IMG/VR virus record: IMGVR_UViG_3300044673_000327
Location: 1 to 64,000 of that record
Reading direction: 5' to 3' (one strand)
From: a virus
DNA: 64,000 nt
The notes beneath the pieces were generated by a model, which saw only the letters and a list, made by a program, of their open reading frames with translations, was not told the DNA's origin and searched no databases. Shown piece by piece: positions 56,812-64,000 of the stretch (positions are counted from its first letter, which is position 1; the number at the start of each line of letters is the position of its first letter). Position numbers and translations under genes: made by a program.

Positions 56812-56820
56812 TCTCTTCCC

Positions 56821-56862
56821 CCCCTCCCATCGGAGGGGATTGTCTTTTCCCACGGGCTTTCG
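56821..56862 (+). terminator. Trailer 6
   Basis: CCCCTCCCATCGGAGGGG, ATTGTCTTTT, then CCCACGGGCTTTCG. Confidence 0.7.
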
Positions 56863-56948
56863 ATAGAATCCCCGGTTAGTCTCGCACTAACATCTCGACC
56901 TTTGACGGACTGCTTTAACTTTAAGCTACGGGGAGCGTGACTATTCTA

Positions 56949-57542
56949 TCACCCTTCCTTCGCCTCGATCAAGATCGTCTCGATCGCTTTCTCTAAAGCC
57001 TCCTCGAAAGAACTCCCCTTGAAGATCTCCCGTAACCCATCCGCCATGCGCATCATCCCCGCTTTCTCGAACTCCTCTTTCTCTTGAAGATTGCCGATGC
57101 GGATGAAGGTATCGATCGCCTTGACCGCGCTGTTACGGAGGTGCGGGAGAACCTGTAGGAACTTCTCGTCGGGGATGGAATCCTGCCCGGCTTTCACTCT
57201 CATGGTCGCCATGTCCAGATCCTCTACCGTATCCACGATCAACTTCTGTATCGTGCCGATAGGATCGAATCCCCGATAGTCCGCTAACTTCTCGTTGAGG
57301 GCTAAAGCTCTGGCTCCCGCGGTCTTATATCTCTCGTACCAATTACTCACCCCGTCGATCGATACCTTGAACTCGGGACTGAGATCGAGAAGGTATCTCT
57401 GGATGTCCGATAGTCGCGGGTTAGGACGGTTGGCGATCGCCAGTAATCCCGCGTCCTGATCGGGAGTTAGCATCTCGCGGAACCTATCGATCTTTGTCGG
57501 GGGAGATTTACGGGGTTTGAGTATCGGTTTAGCGTCAGCCAT
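56949..57542 (-). CDS. terS: Terminase small subunit candidate (Mu gp27-like)
   Basis: 197 residues. Basic start (KPILKPRKSPPTKIDRFREM), helix-turn-helix (RLSDIQRYLLDLSPEFKVSI, then GVSNWYERYKTAG), and a C-terminal helical part (EDLDMATMRVKAGQDSIPDE; EALEKAIETILIEAKEG). This layout matches DUF3486/Mu gp27-type small subunits that bind DNA ends and recruit TerL. It lies upstream of terL on the same strand, with cassette 6 between. Confidence 0.65.
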   Translation of the reverse strand: MADAKPILKPRKSPPTKIDRFREMLTPDQDAGLLAIANRPNPRLSDIQRYLLDLSPEFKVSIDGVSNWYERYKTAGARALALNEKLADYRGFDPIGTIQKLIVDTVEDLDMATMRVKAGQDSIPDEKFLQVLPHLRNSAVKAIDTFIRIGNLQEKEEFEKAGMMRMADGLREIFKGSSFEEALEKAIETILIEAKEG

Positions 57543-57613
57543 AATAGAGGAGAGGAAGGAATGAATGAATGAATTAATTTATTTTTCCGTTCTTAATCGG
57601 GGTAATTAAGACG

Positions 57614-57629
57614 GGGGATTAGTATTCCT
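57614..57629 (-). promoter_or_regulatory. Late-type box before terS
   Basis: Minus strand AGGAATACTAATCCCC, 72 bases before the terS ATG. The plus-strand sequence GGGGATTAGTATTCCTTTC is repeated at 57827. Confidence 0.45.
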
Positions 57630-57664
57630 TTCTTTCTAGGTTTCGTTATAAGCCGAGGTGACAG

Positions 57665-57835
57665 ATGGTATATAAAATCGTTTGGCAAAGCAAGATAACC
57701 GGCTATCGATCGGAGGGAAGTCCGAGTGATAATTTGACAGAGCTTGAGGTGTTGACAAATAGAATGAATAAAGAATATCCAGATATAGATCACTGGATAC
57801 TCCCCGTCGATGAGTCAAATCAAAAAGGGGATTAG
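57665..57835 (+). CDS. Small plus-strand gene between direct repeats
   Basis: 56 residues: MVYKIVWQSKITGYRSEGSP, then LTELEVLTNRMNKEYPDIDH and WILPV. GAGG lies seven bases before the ATG. Its stop lies in the second copy of GGGGATTAGTATTCCTTTC; the first copy is at 57614. Looks like a small insertion at a late-type box. Function unknown. Confidence 0.6.
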   Translation: MVYKIVWQSKITGYRSEGSPSDNLTELEVLTNRMNKEYPDIDHWILPVDESNQKGD

Positions 57836-57842
57836 TATTCCT
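57827..57842. repeat. Second copy of the GGGGATTAGTATTCCT repeat
   Basis: It matches 57614-57629 and extends through TTCTTTC, 213 bases apart, flanking the 56-residue gene. Confidence 0.5.
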
Positions 57843-57863
57843 TTCTTTCTCTCTCTCCGTATC

Positions 57864-57893
57864 GAATCCTTTTTAGGTTAGCCCTTCGGGTTA
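57864..57893 (+). repeat. Leader family B, copy 7
   Basis: GAATCC, T-run, TTAGGTTAGCCCTTCGGG, TTATAAGTAGGTGTAG, 31 bases before the ATG at 57924. Confidence 0.65.
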
Positions 57894-57923
57894 TAAGTAG
57901 GTGTAGTTAATCGAGATTGAATT

Positions 57924-58106
57924 ATGTATATCGCTTTTCAATGCGCCGGTGAAGAACTCTACTGGAAGTCGGGTGGTAAGCGCGAGCCATTGGTTCTGAC
58001 TCTTGAAAAAGAGAAAGCCACTCGAATTACGTTGGGTGTGTTTCCTAAAAACTGGTGGTATCGAATGAATGACAAAGTTCAAGATCTGGATTTTCAGATC
58101 GTTTAA
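57924..58106 (+). CDS. Cassette gene 7a, 60-residue protein
   Basis: MYIAFQCAGEELYWKSGGKR, then LTLEKEKATRITLGVFPKNW. Beta-rich. It starts MYI like its neighbour at 58119. Function unknown. Confidence 0.55.
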   Translation: MYIAFQCAGEELYWKSGGKREPLVLTLEKEKATRITLGVFPKNWWYRMNDKVQDLDFQIV

Positions 58107-58118
58107 TTGGAGGAGTTT

Positions 58119-58268
58119 ATGTATATCAGAATCAAAGACTATCTTCCCGATGCGAACATCTCTCCCGAAGTTCAAGTACGGGTCGATGATAACTTCAACC
58201 CGAAAGATAAATACACTCTAGACTGGCTAGAGTATTTGGTCTTACTCTGGAACTCAAGAGAAAAATAA
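58119..58268 (+). CDS. Cassette gene 7b, 49-residue protein
   Basis: MYIRIKDYLPDANISPEVQV, then LDWLEYLVLLWNSREK. TTGGAGGAG precedes the ATG. It is the only cassette with two genes; the trailer follows. Function unknown. Confidence 0.55.
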   Translation: MYIRIKDYLPDANISPEVQVRVDDNFNPKDKYTLDWLEYLVLLWNSREK

Positions 58269-58292
58269 TTAATTCATTCCTCTCCTTCCTCT

Positions 58293-58338
58293 CCTTCCTC
58301 TCTTATCGAGGGGAAGGATTCTTTTTTCCACGGGCTTT
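58293..58338 (+). terminator. Trailer 7, next to the stop of 58341-59081
   Basis: CCTTCCTCTCTTATCGAGG with GGAAGG, ATTCTTTTTT, then CCACGGGCTTTA, two bases from the minus-strand stop codon. Confidence 0.7.
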
Positions 58339-58340
58339 AT

Positions 58341-59081
58341 CTATACCCCTCTCCACAACTTACGGGATTCGGCGCGGTTGACATTATCGAGTCGGATCTG
58401 TTGACCGATTCTATTACTCTCGATCTCCATCGTCTGATCGGCCGCTTGACGTTGTAGTCTCTCGCGGTTTTGGGCTTGCGTTCCCTCGAACCGGACATTC
58501 TGATCGCCCTGCGCCCCGATCTGGGCGATGTTATACCCCGATTGCTCTCTCGCCAATCGGGATCTATTCTCGGTATCGACACCCATCCTCTGGATCTGAT
58601 TGGTATTATCGACGTTCATACGTTGGATCTGATTGCCGTTATCGACGTTCATCCTCTGGATAGTCTGGTCGCTACCCTCGCGTTGGATGCGGGATGTACT
58701 CTCGGTATTCGCCCCGATCTCCCCGAGTCGGTACTGATTGGCGAGTCCCATTAATTCCCTCTGGTTCGCCTGTTGTTGGGTGATGAGGGCAGAATAATCG
58801 GAAGAACCCGAACCCGTCGATGAACCGGAAGAATCGGGATTGAAAGATGGATTAGAACCACCACCTCCCGAACCTCCCCCGTTACGGAGGGCGTTTAATC
58901 GTTGGTTTAATTCCTCTTCGGCTATCTGTTCCTGTAGTTTCTTCTGGCGGATCTGGCTATCGTTGAGCATCGAGGCGCCACCTCTTCCGTAACTAGCCTG
59001 TCCCCCCCCGCCCCCAGAACCGAACGGACCGTAAGATTTACCCGGCCCACCTATCTCGATCGGACTCCAACTGATACTCAT
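58341..59081 (-). CDS. Gln/Asn-rich virion-type protein with short repeats
   Basis: 246 residues. Gly-rich start (GPFGSGGGGGQASYGRGG) and a tandem repeat VDNGNQIQRM, VDNTNQIQRM, VDTENRSRL in the C-terminal half, helical and polar. It is the last gene of a minus-strand operon to the window edge. Likely an internal or tail virion protein; no family recognised. Confidence 0.55.
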   Translation of the reverse strand: MSISWSPIEIGGPGKSYGPFGSGGGGGQASYGRGGASMLNDSQIRQKKLQEQIAEEELNQRLNALRNGGGSGGGGSNPSFNPDSSGSSTGSGSSDYSALITQQQANQRELMGLANQYRLGEIGANTESTSRIQREGSDQTIQRMNVDNGNQIQRMNVDNTNQIQRMGVDTENRSRLAREQSGYNIAQIGAQGDQNVRFEGTQAQNRERLQRQAADQTMEIESNRIGQQIRLDNVNRAESRKLWRGV

Positions 59082-59101
59082 ACTCTTTCTCTCCTATAGA
59101 T

Positions 59102-60169
59102 TTACCAATAACTGAAGTTCGGGGTAGACCCGAAGGCGATCGCCGCTTGCAGTTGACGGTTACGCTCGTTACTCCGACTATCTCTCGCCATCGCTTCCCG
59201 TTGTAATCCGAGGTTGGCGTAGAACCGGTTCTGTTCCGCCGATAGATTATTCCGAGAGATCTCCGCTTGCAGTTCCTGCCCGCGTCGGGTAGTATCGTTA
59301 CTCATCCGATTGGCTTCCCGTTGCGCCTCGATGTTATTGTTCTGTAATCCCGCCTCGATACGGATACGGGCGGCGTTCTGGGCGAGGGTCAGTTGATTGT
59401 TCGCCTGACTCGCCGCTAGTTGGTTAGCCGCGGCGGTAGAGGCGGCGTTGATCTGTTGACCCTGTAGAAAAGATTGATAGTTGAAACCCTCGCGTTGGAA
59501 CTGGCGATCGTCCTGAGACGCGATCCGATTGACCTCGTTCTCCCGTCCCCAAGCCTGACCCGCGTTGAATCTCCCCTCTTGGAGTAATCGGTTATCTCTC
59601 CGTGTCTCGTACTCCTCGATCGCCCGTTGCGCCGCCTCGATAGCGGTCTGCTGTTGATCCATCACTCCCGCTACCTCGTTACCCACTCCCGCCCCGGTCA
59701 GGGATCGGAAACCTCCCTGAAGATCCTTGAGGGAGGTGGTCGTGAACATCGAGGGAGTCTTCGGGGTGTTATCGATAGTGATACTCGGGGCTACGGTAGA
59801 GGTGGTGGACGTTCCCCCCGTTCGGGCGATGTTACCCACGGGATTGGACGAGAGGGATACCCCGCTCCCCCCGTAGATGGTGTTCCGTTTCTCGTTATCG
59901 TTCTTGACGGAGTTCATGAAACTGACTCCTCCCTTGCCCGAGGGATCGACGGTCGGGACTTGGAGATCGAACCCCCCGCTTCCCCCGCTACCGACGTTAC
60001 CGAAACTGCCCGCGTTACCGAGAAGGGTAGAGCGGGACGGATTGAAGTTACCGACCGAGGAAATGGAATTCGATCGCGAACTACCGGTCTTGTTCCCGAA
60101 CTCCCCGATATTATCCCGTACCCTCTTACCGAGGTCGGAAGCCTTGCCGATCTGATTGACCTTCGCCAT
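59102..60169 (-). CDS. Helical virion-type protein, 355 residues
   Basis: Low-complexity N-terminal half (Ser/Gly/Thr), then long polar helices rich in Gln, Asn, Arg and Ala (QQINAASTAAANQLAASQAN; NARIRIEAGL-like). Composition like its neighbours at 58341 and 60184, so the three may be related ejection or core proteins. No enzyme motif. Confidence 0.55.
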   Translation of the reverse strand: MAKVNQIGKASDLGKRVRDNIGEFGNKTGSSRSNSISSVGNFNPSRSTLLGNAGSFGNVGSGGSGGFDLQVPTVDPSGKGGVSFMNSVKNDNEKRNTIYGGSGVSLSSNPVGNIARTGGTSTTSTVAPSITIDNTPKTPSMFTTTSLKDLQGGFRSLTGAGVGNEVAGVMDQQQTAIEAAQRAIEEYETRRDNRLLQEGRFNAGQAWGRENEVNRIASQDDRQFQREGFNYQSFLQGQQINAASTAAANQLAASQANNQLTLAQNAARIRIEAGLQNNNIEAQREANRMSNDTTRRGQELQAEISRNNLSAEQNRFYANLGLQREAMARDSRSNERNRQLQAAIAFGSTPNFSYW

Positions 60170-60183
60170 AATTCTTTACTCCT

Positions 60184-61050
60184 CTATCGTCTCCGAATCC
60201 AGTTGTAGTTAGGTTGTCCCTGCCCGAGGATGTTTTGTACCGCCTCGTTACTACGGGCGGAAGCGGTACTGAAAGCGTTCATCTGCTCGCGTAGGTTAGC
60301 GGCGGAGTAGTTGAGTAACCCCGCTTCCCGGTTCTGTTGGGCGATGATATTCGCCTTCATCACCGTATCTCGATCCTCGACTTGGTTCCGACGAACGTAG
60401 TCTTGGAACTGGAGATCGGAAGAGAAGGTCGCCGCTCTTTTATCCCGCTCTAGATTCTTGTCGCGATTGGACTGATCGAGATTGTTACGGAAGCTTAGAT
60501 GGCTTTCCCCGAGAGCCTTGAGTTGTTCGGGAGAACGGTATCGTCTTTCGTTTCTCTCCGCTTCCTTATCGGTGAGTTCTTTAAAGAAATTGAACTCGTT
60601 TTGCCGATCGGTTCGGGTCTGATTGTACTGAGTCTCTTGCTGTTTGATATAGCGATCGTAGAACGATTGTGCCTCTTGCTGTTTCTGTTTCTCTCCCCGC
60701 TCGATCTCTTTACCCGTTATCGCCACACCAATAACATCGGGGTGCAGTGGCTGACTCGAATCAGAAGGGAGTCCCGCCGCCCGGTAAGCCGCGGGGGATG
60801 TGGGATTGAATAATTTGTTCGCCTCGGGGTTATTGGCTCGAACCTTTTGTTTCTCCTGTTCGTTGAGGCGATCGTACTCGACACGGGCGCGGTTAGGATT
60901 CTTGCGAACCCAATCGGGGTTGTTGATACCCCCTCCCGTAGGATCGAGCATCGTCCCGAGTTGGGAGTAGGTATCCCCCCGAAATAGTTCGTTTAACGAC
61001 TCGGGGCTGAAGGAATTAAAGTAATTTCCGAAAGCTTCAAAAAGTGACAT
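60184..61050 (-). CDS. Helical virion-type protein, 288 residues
   Basis: Residues 1-110 have PDWVRKNPNRARVEYDRLNE and NPTSPAAYRAAGLPSDSS. The remainder is a charged helix (QEAQSFYDRYIKQQETQYNQ; RNNLDQSNRDKNLERDKRAA). It ends NILGQGQPNYNWIRRR. Likely internal virion protein. Confidence 0.55.
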   Translation of the reverse strand: MSLFEAFGNYFNSFSPESLNELFRGDTYSQLGTMLDPTGGGINNPDWVRKNPNRARVEYDRLNEQEKQKVRANNPEANKLFNPTSPAAYRAAGLPSDSSQPLHPDVIGVAITGKEIERGEKQKQQEAQSFYDRYIKQQETQYNQTRTDRQNEFNFFKELTDKEAERNERRYRSPEQLKALGESHLSFRNNLDQSNRDKNLERDKRAATFSSDLQFQDYVRRNQVEDRDTVMKANIIAQQNREAGLLNYSAANLREQMNAFSTASARSNEAVQNILGQGQPNYNWIRRR

Positions 61051-61068
61051 GGCTTTTTATCTCTCCCC

Positions 61069-62217
61069 CTATAGTCTTTGATTGAGGATATTGGCTACCG
61101 TATCGTTCGTGACTTGCATCGCGGCGAGTTGATTACTCACCCGATTCGCCATCATCCCTACCTGAGCGTTGCGTAACCCCGCGAGGGATTGGTACTCCAG
61201 TTGGTTCTTCGCCGCCCATTGTGCCTGTTCCCTACCCATCACCATCTGTTGTTGAGGGGTGGGCATATAGGGCAACATCCGATTCCATTCACGATCGGCT
61301 TCTTCCCGTAGACGTTGCCGCTCGATAGCGAGACGGGCGTTGTCGCTCTCACCGGGGAGAATATCTTGAACCAACTCTTTACCGTCCGCACCGAGCATTT
61401 GATAAACTCCCGTCCCGACCGCGGCGGTTCCCCCGACGATCGCCCCACCGACTAGAGCGGCTTTACCGAACTTACCACCTCCACTCTTGAGGTTGTTGCC
61501 AACTTCTCCCGCTTTCCCCCATACCTTAGCGGCGGTTTCCTTGGTTCGATCGATTTGATTTCCAACACGCGCACGAAATCCCGAAGCTTTCTTTTCTGGT
61601 TCCGTTCCATTGGCGACGGGTTCGAGGATGGTGGAATCTTCCGAACCGATACCCGTTCTCGGAGGAGGTTCGAGTATTGCTACCGAATTGCCCGCTACCG
61701 TTCCCGCCGATCGCATCGGATCGGTGAAGTCATTATCGATCGGGATCATTCTCCCGTTTCGATCGCGGACAAAGTTTCCCTGAGAGGTTTGGATAATCGA
61801 GTAATCTCCGTCCTCGACAACTCGACCGGATAGATCGTTGGTGGCGGGCGGATTGGTTCTACCCACCGTGTTTCCCGTGGTCGCCCACGGATCTACCATA
61901 GCGCTATAGCCCGCGCTATCTAATGGATTATCGAAAGAGATCTCGGGAAGTTTATTAATGGAAGCAATAGGTTTTGAATTGGTATTTCTCGTCCAATCAT
62001 TACCCCACGTTATCGAGGAATCTGTCCACTCACCGACATCGGGAGTGCCGAGTACCGCATTAGAGGTTAATCGATTGAAACCACCTCCGTAAAAATCCTT
62101 GTAACGATTAACGATATTCCCCGCGGAGTCGATGACGTAATCGATACCTCGTTTGGCGGAATCGCTAGGTTCGGTTTTTCCGAATCTACTCGCTATGTAT
62201 AATTCGTAATCGTTCAT
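61069..62217 (-). CDS. Virion protein with glycine-hydrophobic membrane-like segment
   Basis: 382 residues. Disordered N-terminal 220, then GKFGKAALVGGAIVGGTAAV and GTGVYQMLGADG, a segment able to enter a membrane, and a C-terminal helical part (LRNAQVGMMANRVSNQLAAM). Such segments occur in podovirus ejection proteins that form a channel through the envelope. The stop and next start overlap (ATGA-type). Confidence 0.55.
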   Translation of the reverse strand: MNDYELYIASRFGKTEPSDSAKRGIDYVIDSAGNIVNRYKDFYGGGFNRLTSNAVLGTPDVGEWTDSSITWGNDWTRNTNSKPIASINKLPEISFDNPLDSAGYSAMVDPWATTGNTVGRTNPPATNDLSGRVVEDGDYSIIQTSQGNFVRDRNGRMIPIDNDFTDPMRSAGTVAGNSVAILEPPPRTGIGSEDSTILEPVANGTEPEKKASGFRARVGNQIDRTKETAAKVWGKAGEVGNNLKSGGGKFGKAALVGGAIVGGTAAVGTGVYQMLGADGKELVQDILPGESDNARLAIERQRLREEADREWNRMLPYMPTPQQQMVMGREQAQWAAKNQLEYQSLAGLRNAQVGMMANRVSNQLAAMQVTNDTVANILNQRL

Positions 62218-63245
62218 AATAATTGCGGGGGGGATAGATACTCGTTTCCTTGAGAGCGGATCTGTTTTACCTTCTCTCGGGTACGCTCTCTAATATTCCT
62301 TAGTTGTTCGGCGTAGTCGGAAGATGCTACCCCTCCACCCGAAGGAAAAGAATTAACTCTTTCCTCTCCTCTCCTTCCTCCGAATTGATTCTGTAAATCC
62401 TCAACGGAATACCCCTGACGTTCCAACTCTTTTACTTGATCGGGTGATACTCCGATCCCGTTCTCCTGTAACTTGCGGGCTTTCTCGAAAGCGTCTTCCG
62501 TTACCGATTCATAAGCTTTGGTCGTCGCGAGATCTCCTAATCCCGCGCCTACCATACTCCCGATGATGCCGACGATAGGGGCGGCCGGTCCGAGCGGTGC
62601 GCCCAACGCCATGCCCGCGGTGAACCCGAGTTGCGCTCCGGCGATCGAACCGGCAGTACCCGCTCCGGCGCGAACCACGTTCTGCCCCGAACCTACCCGA
62701 GAGGTGAAATCGAGAACATCCCCGATCGCTCCCGCCGATTGGAGTACCTTACCCGGTACGTTAGCCGCTACCTGTAGGGCTTTACCCGCTCTCTCCCCCC
62801 CGAGGTTCTTGGTTCCCCAATCTCGTACTCCCTCGAACGCGTCGTAGTTGGTAGGGTTCCATGTATTGAGAGCCATATCCCACTGCTCGATGTACTGGTT
62901 GAGAGAGTTCTTGAGGATAGCCGAGGGGGTTCCTTTGAAACCTAAACCCTGACGGTTAGAATGGGCTTTATCTATTTCATCCTTGAAGACATCCCATTTA
63001 GTCCGTCCGTCTTGCACTCCCGCCATCGCCTGTAAACCGCGGGCGAAACCACCACCACCGTACTCGGTGAGTTGTTGGTACTTCTGATTGCCCGCTTCCC
63101 CGAGATCCCAACCGAGATAATCGGGAGTACTGATGTCGAGATAGTCGGTATTGTCGGTGAGGGTTGTCGGCAACTTCCACCATCCCCAAGCTCGGGAGCG
63201 ATCCGGGGACGCGGTAGACGCGGGAGAGTAGGGAGTAGCGGTCAT
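62214..63245 (-). CDS. Virion protein with large glycine-alanine hydrophobic core
   Basis: 343 residues. The middle (about 190-240: GTAGSIAGAQLGFTAGMALG; GPAAPIVGIIGSMVGAGLGD) is strongly hydrophobic, with helices around it (DAFEKARKLQENGIGVSPDQ). A candidate ejection-channel protein. Purine-repeat-derived bases (62345-62380) encode GGRRGEERVNSF. Coupled to both neighbours by 4-base overlaps. Confidence 0.55.
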   Translation of the reverse strand: MTATPYSPASTASPDRSRAWGWWKLPTTLTDNTDYLDISTPDYLGWDLGEAGNQKYQQLTEYGGGGFARGLQAMAGVQDGRTKWDVFKDEIDKAHSNRQGLGFKGTPSAILKNSLNQYIEQWDMALNTWNPTNYDAFEGVRDWGTKNLGGERAGKALQVAANVPGKVLQSAGAIGDVLDFTSRVGSGQNVVRAGAGTAGSIAGAQLGFTAGMALGAPLGPAAPIVGIIGSMVGAGLGDLATTKAYESVTEDAFEKARKLQENGIGVSPDQVKELERQGYSVEDLQNQFGGRRGEERVNSFPSGGGVASSDYAEQLRNIRERTREKVKQIRSQGNEYLSPPQLL

Positions 63246-63811
63246 CGGTAATCCTCCATCGCGTTCTGTTGGTACTCGATCAACCTCGCCCTCTGCATAG
63301 CGGAGTTACGACGTTTCTGTAACTCGTTCTGAATACGGTAGTATTCTTCGGGGGTCATAGTCCGATCCCCCCCGTTATTAAACATTCTTTTTTGAAGAGC
63401 GTTCGTATCGATAGGTCGATTATCTTCGGGGGGTTTAGGCTCGCTCATCTTTTTCTCGACTAACGCTTTGGCTTCATCGGCGGGAATCCCGCTACTGACC
63501 AATTCGTTATAAAGAGATTCGGCGTAATCGTTCGGGAGATCCGATCTTAAATTCCAAGCGTTTCCCGTCACCGTATCGATCGCCCCACCGAGGGGATTTC
63601 CTAGAGCGGTATTGGCGACGATGCCTAATCCCGTCGAGACGGGGATAGAGACGAGGGGATTATCGATCATCGCGTTAGCGGTAGCGATCATCGGTTTGGA
63701 AACGATACCTACCCCTACAGCATCGGCTACACTACCGATCATTCCCGGAACCAGGGAGGCTACCCGAGAGGGCATGGTACTTACAAAATAAGCTCCGTCT
63801 AATTTACTCAT
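63242..63811 (-). CDS. Virion protein with hydrophobic N-terminal half
   Basis: 189 residues. ASLVPGMIGSVADAVGVGIV, then ISTGLGIVANTALG-like segments, followed by a polar helical half (MTPEEYYRIQNELQKRRNSA). It is coupled to the upstream gene by TAATG. Another candidate internal protein. Confidence 0.5.
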   Translation of the reverse strand: MSKLDGAYFVSTMPSRVASLVPGMIGSVADAVGVGIVSKPMIATANAMIDNPLVSIPVSTGLGIVANTALGNPLGGAIDTVTGNAWNLRSDLPNDYAESLYNELVSSGIPADEAKALVEKKMSEPKPPEDNRPIDTNALQKRMFNNGGDRTMTPEEYYRIQNELQKRRNSAMQRARLIEYQQNAMEDYR

Positions 63812-64000
63812 TACCGTACCGCTCCTTCATTCTGCATGGATTGTAATTGTCGGAGGGTGATCATCTTACTGGCGATGTCCCTCTGTAATCTATCGATCTC
63901 CCGACTAGCATCCTCCGCGCTGAGGGGGGGAACGGTTCCCGCGACGGGTACGGGAGTGTCCATCCCCCGACGATCTTCATCGGGTCTAAGGTTCAGGGTA
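63811..64000 (-). CDS. C-terminal end of an upstream operon gene (partial)
   Basis: 62 visible residues from the window edge to TAA: TLNLRPDEDRRGMDTPVPVA, then SREIDRLQRDIASKMITLRQ, helical at the end. It is coupled by TAATG to the next gene. Function unknown. Confidence 0.5.
   Translation of the reverse strand, partial: TLNLRPDEDRRGMDTPVPVAGTVPPLSAEDASREIDRLQRDIASKMITLRQLQSMQNEGAVR

Overview
This window looks like about two thirds or more of a temperate tailed phage, or an integrated prophage, of a cyanobacterium. It carries portal, major capsid, both terminase subunits, tail fibres, a lysis pair, a DnaB-type helicase, SSB, two tyrosine recombinases and a repressor/excisionase-like pair. 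The cyanobacterial host is inferred from repeated GCGATCGC (HIP1) octamers, from a CRISPR-like repeat ending CCCTATCAGGGATTGAAAC, and from GGATAGCTACGCTA-type and AGCGCGAGCGAAGCGCT-type short repeats of the kind seen in cyanobacterial genomes. I see no tape-measure protein, tail sheath, DNA polymerase or RNA polymerase. The long run of helical, Gln/Asn-rich and glycine-hydrophobic proteins at the right end would suit ejected internal virion proteins of a podovirus-like particle, but that is inference.

Layout. 0-8 kb: a RecB/Cas4-like nuclease, an AT-hook-like protein, integrase 1 and small unknown genes. 7.8-9.3 kb: regulatory switch (excisionase-like and repressor-like genes on the minus strand, structured leader on the plus strand). 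9.3-13.7 kb: replication block (winged-helix initiator/loader candidate, DnaB helicase, PP-loop enzyme). 13.8-24 kb: many small early-type genes, a DUF5131 protein, integrase 2, a degenerate one-spacer CRISPR-like element and a c-di-GMP phosphodiesterase (EAL). 24.7-32.2 kb: tail fibre and receptor-binding genes on the minus strand. 32.3-36.4 kb: plus-strand genes, including a tRNA-like relic, a C5-cytosine methyltransferase (minus strand) and a holin/L,D-transpeptidase-like lysis pair. 36.5-49.9 kb: head genes on the minus strand (capsid, scaffold-like, portal) mixed with likely ejected proteins, one a probable ADP-ribosyltransferase. 50-58.3 kb: plus-strand small-gene cassettes with shared flanks, lodged among minus-strand terminase genes. 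58.3-64 kb: minus-strand virion protein operon running off the window.

Regulation visible in the sequence. Minus-strand head genes share an AGGAATACTAATCGGGG box that often follows a terminator directly, a candidate late promoter. Early plus-strand genes share a leader hairpin GGATAGCTACGCTA. The 50-58 kb genes share a second leader (AAGCCCTTCGGG) and a terminator trailer ending CCACGGGCTT. A purine-rich repeat (GGAAGGAAAGAGTTTTTATTT) is scattered between and inside genes.

The strongest unusual points are: (1) an HNH endonuclease unit inserted at the 3' end of the capsid gene, with the displaced original capsid C-terminus still present and the active gene carrying a synonymously recoded copy; (2) the leader-gene-trailer cassette array; (3) the CRISPR-like mini-array; (4) a TnpB-like protein lacking the RuvC nuclease half, next to a structured intergenic region; (5) a small early protein whose C-terminus resembles the N-terminal arm of the phage's own capsid protein; (6) a probable ADP-ribosyltransferase among head genes.
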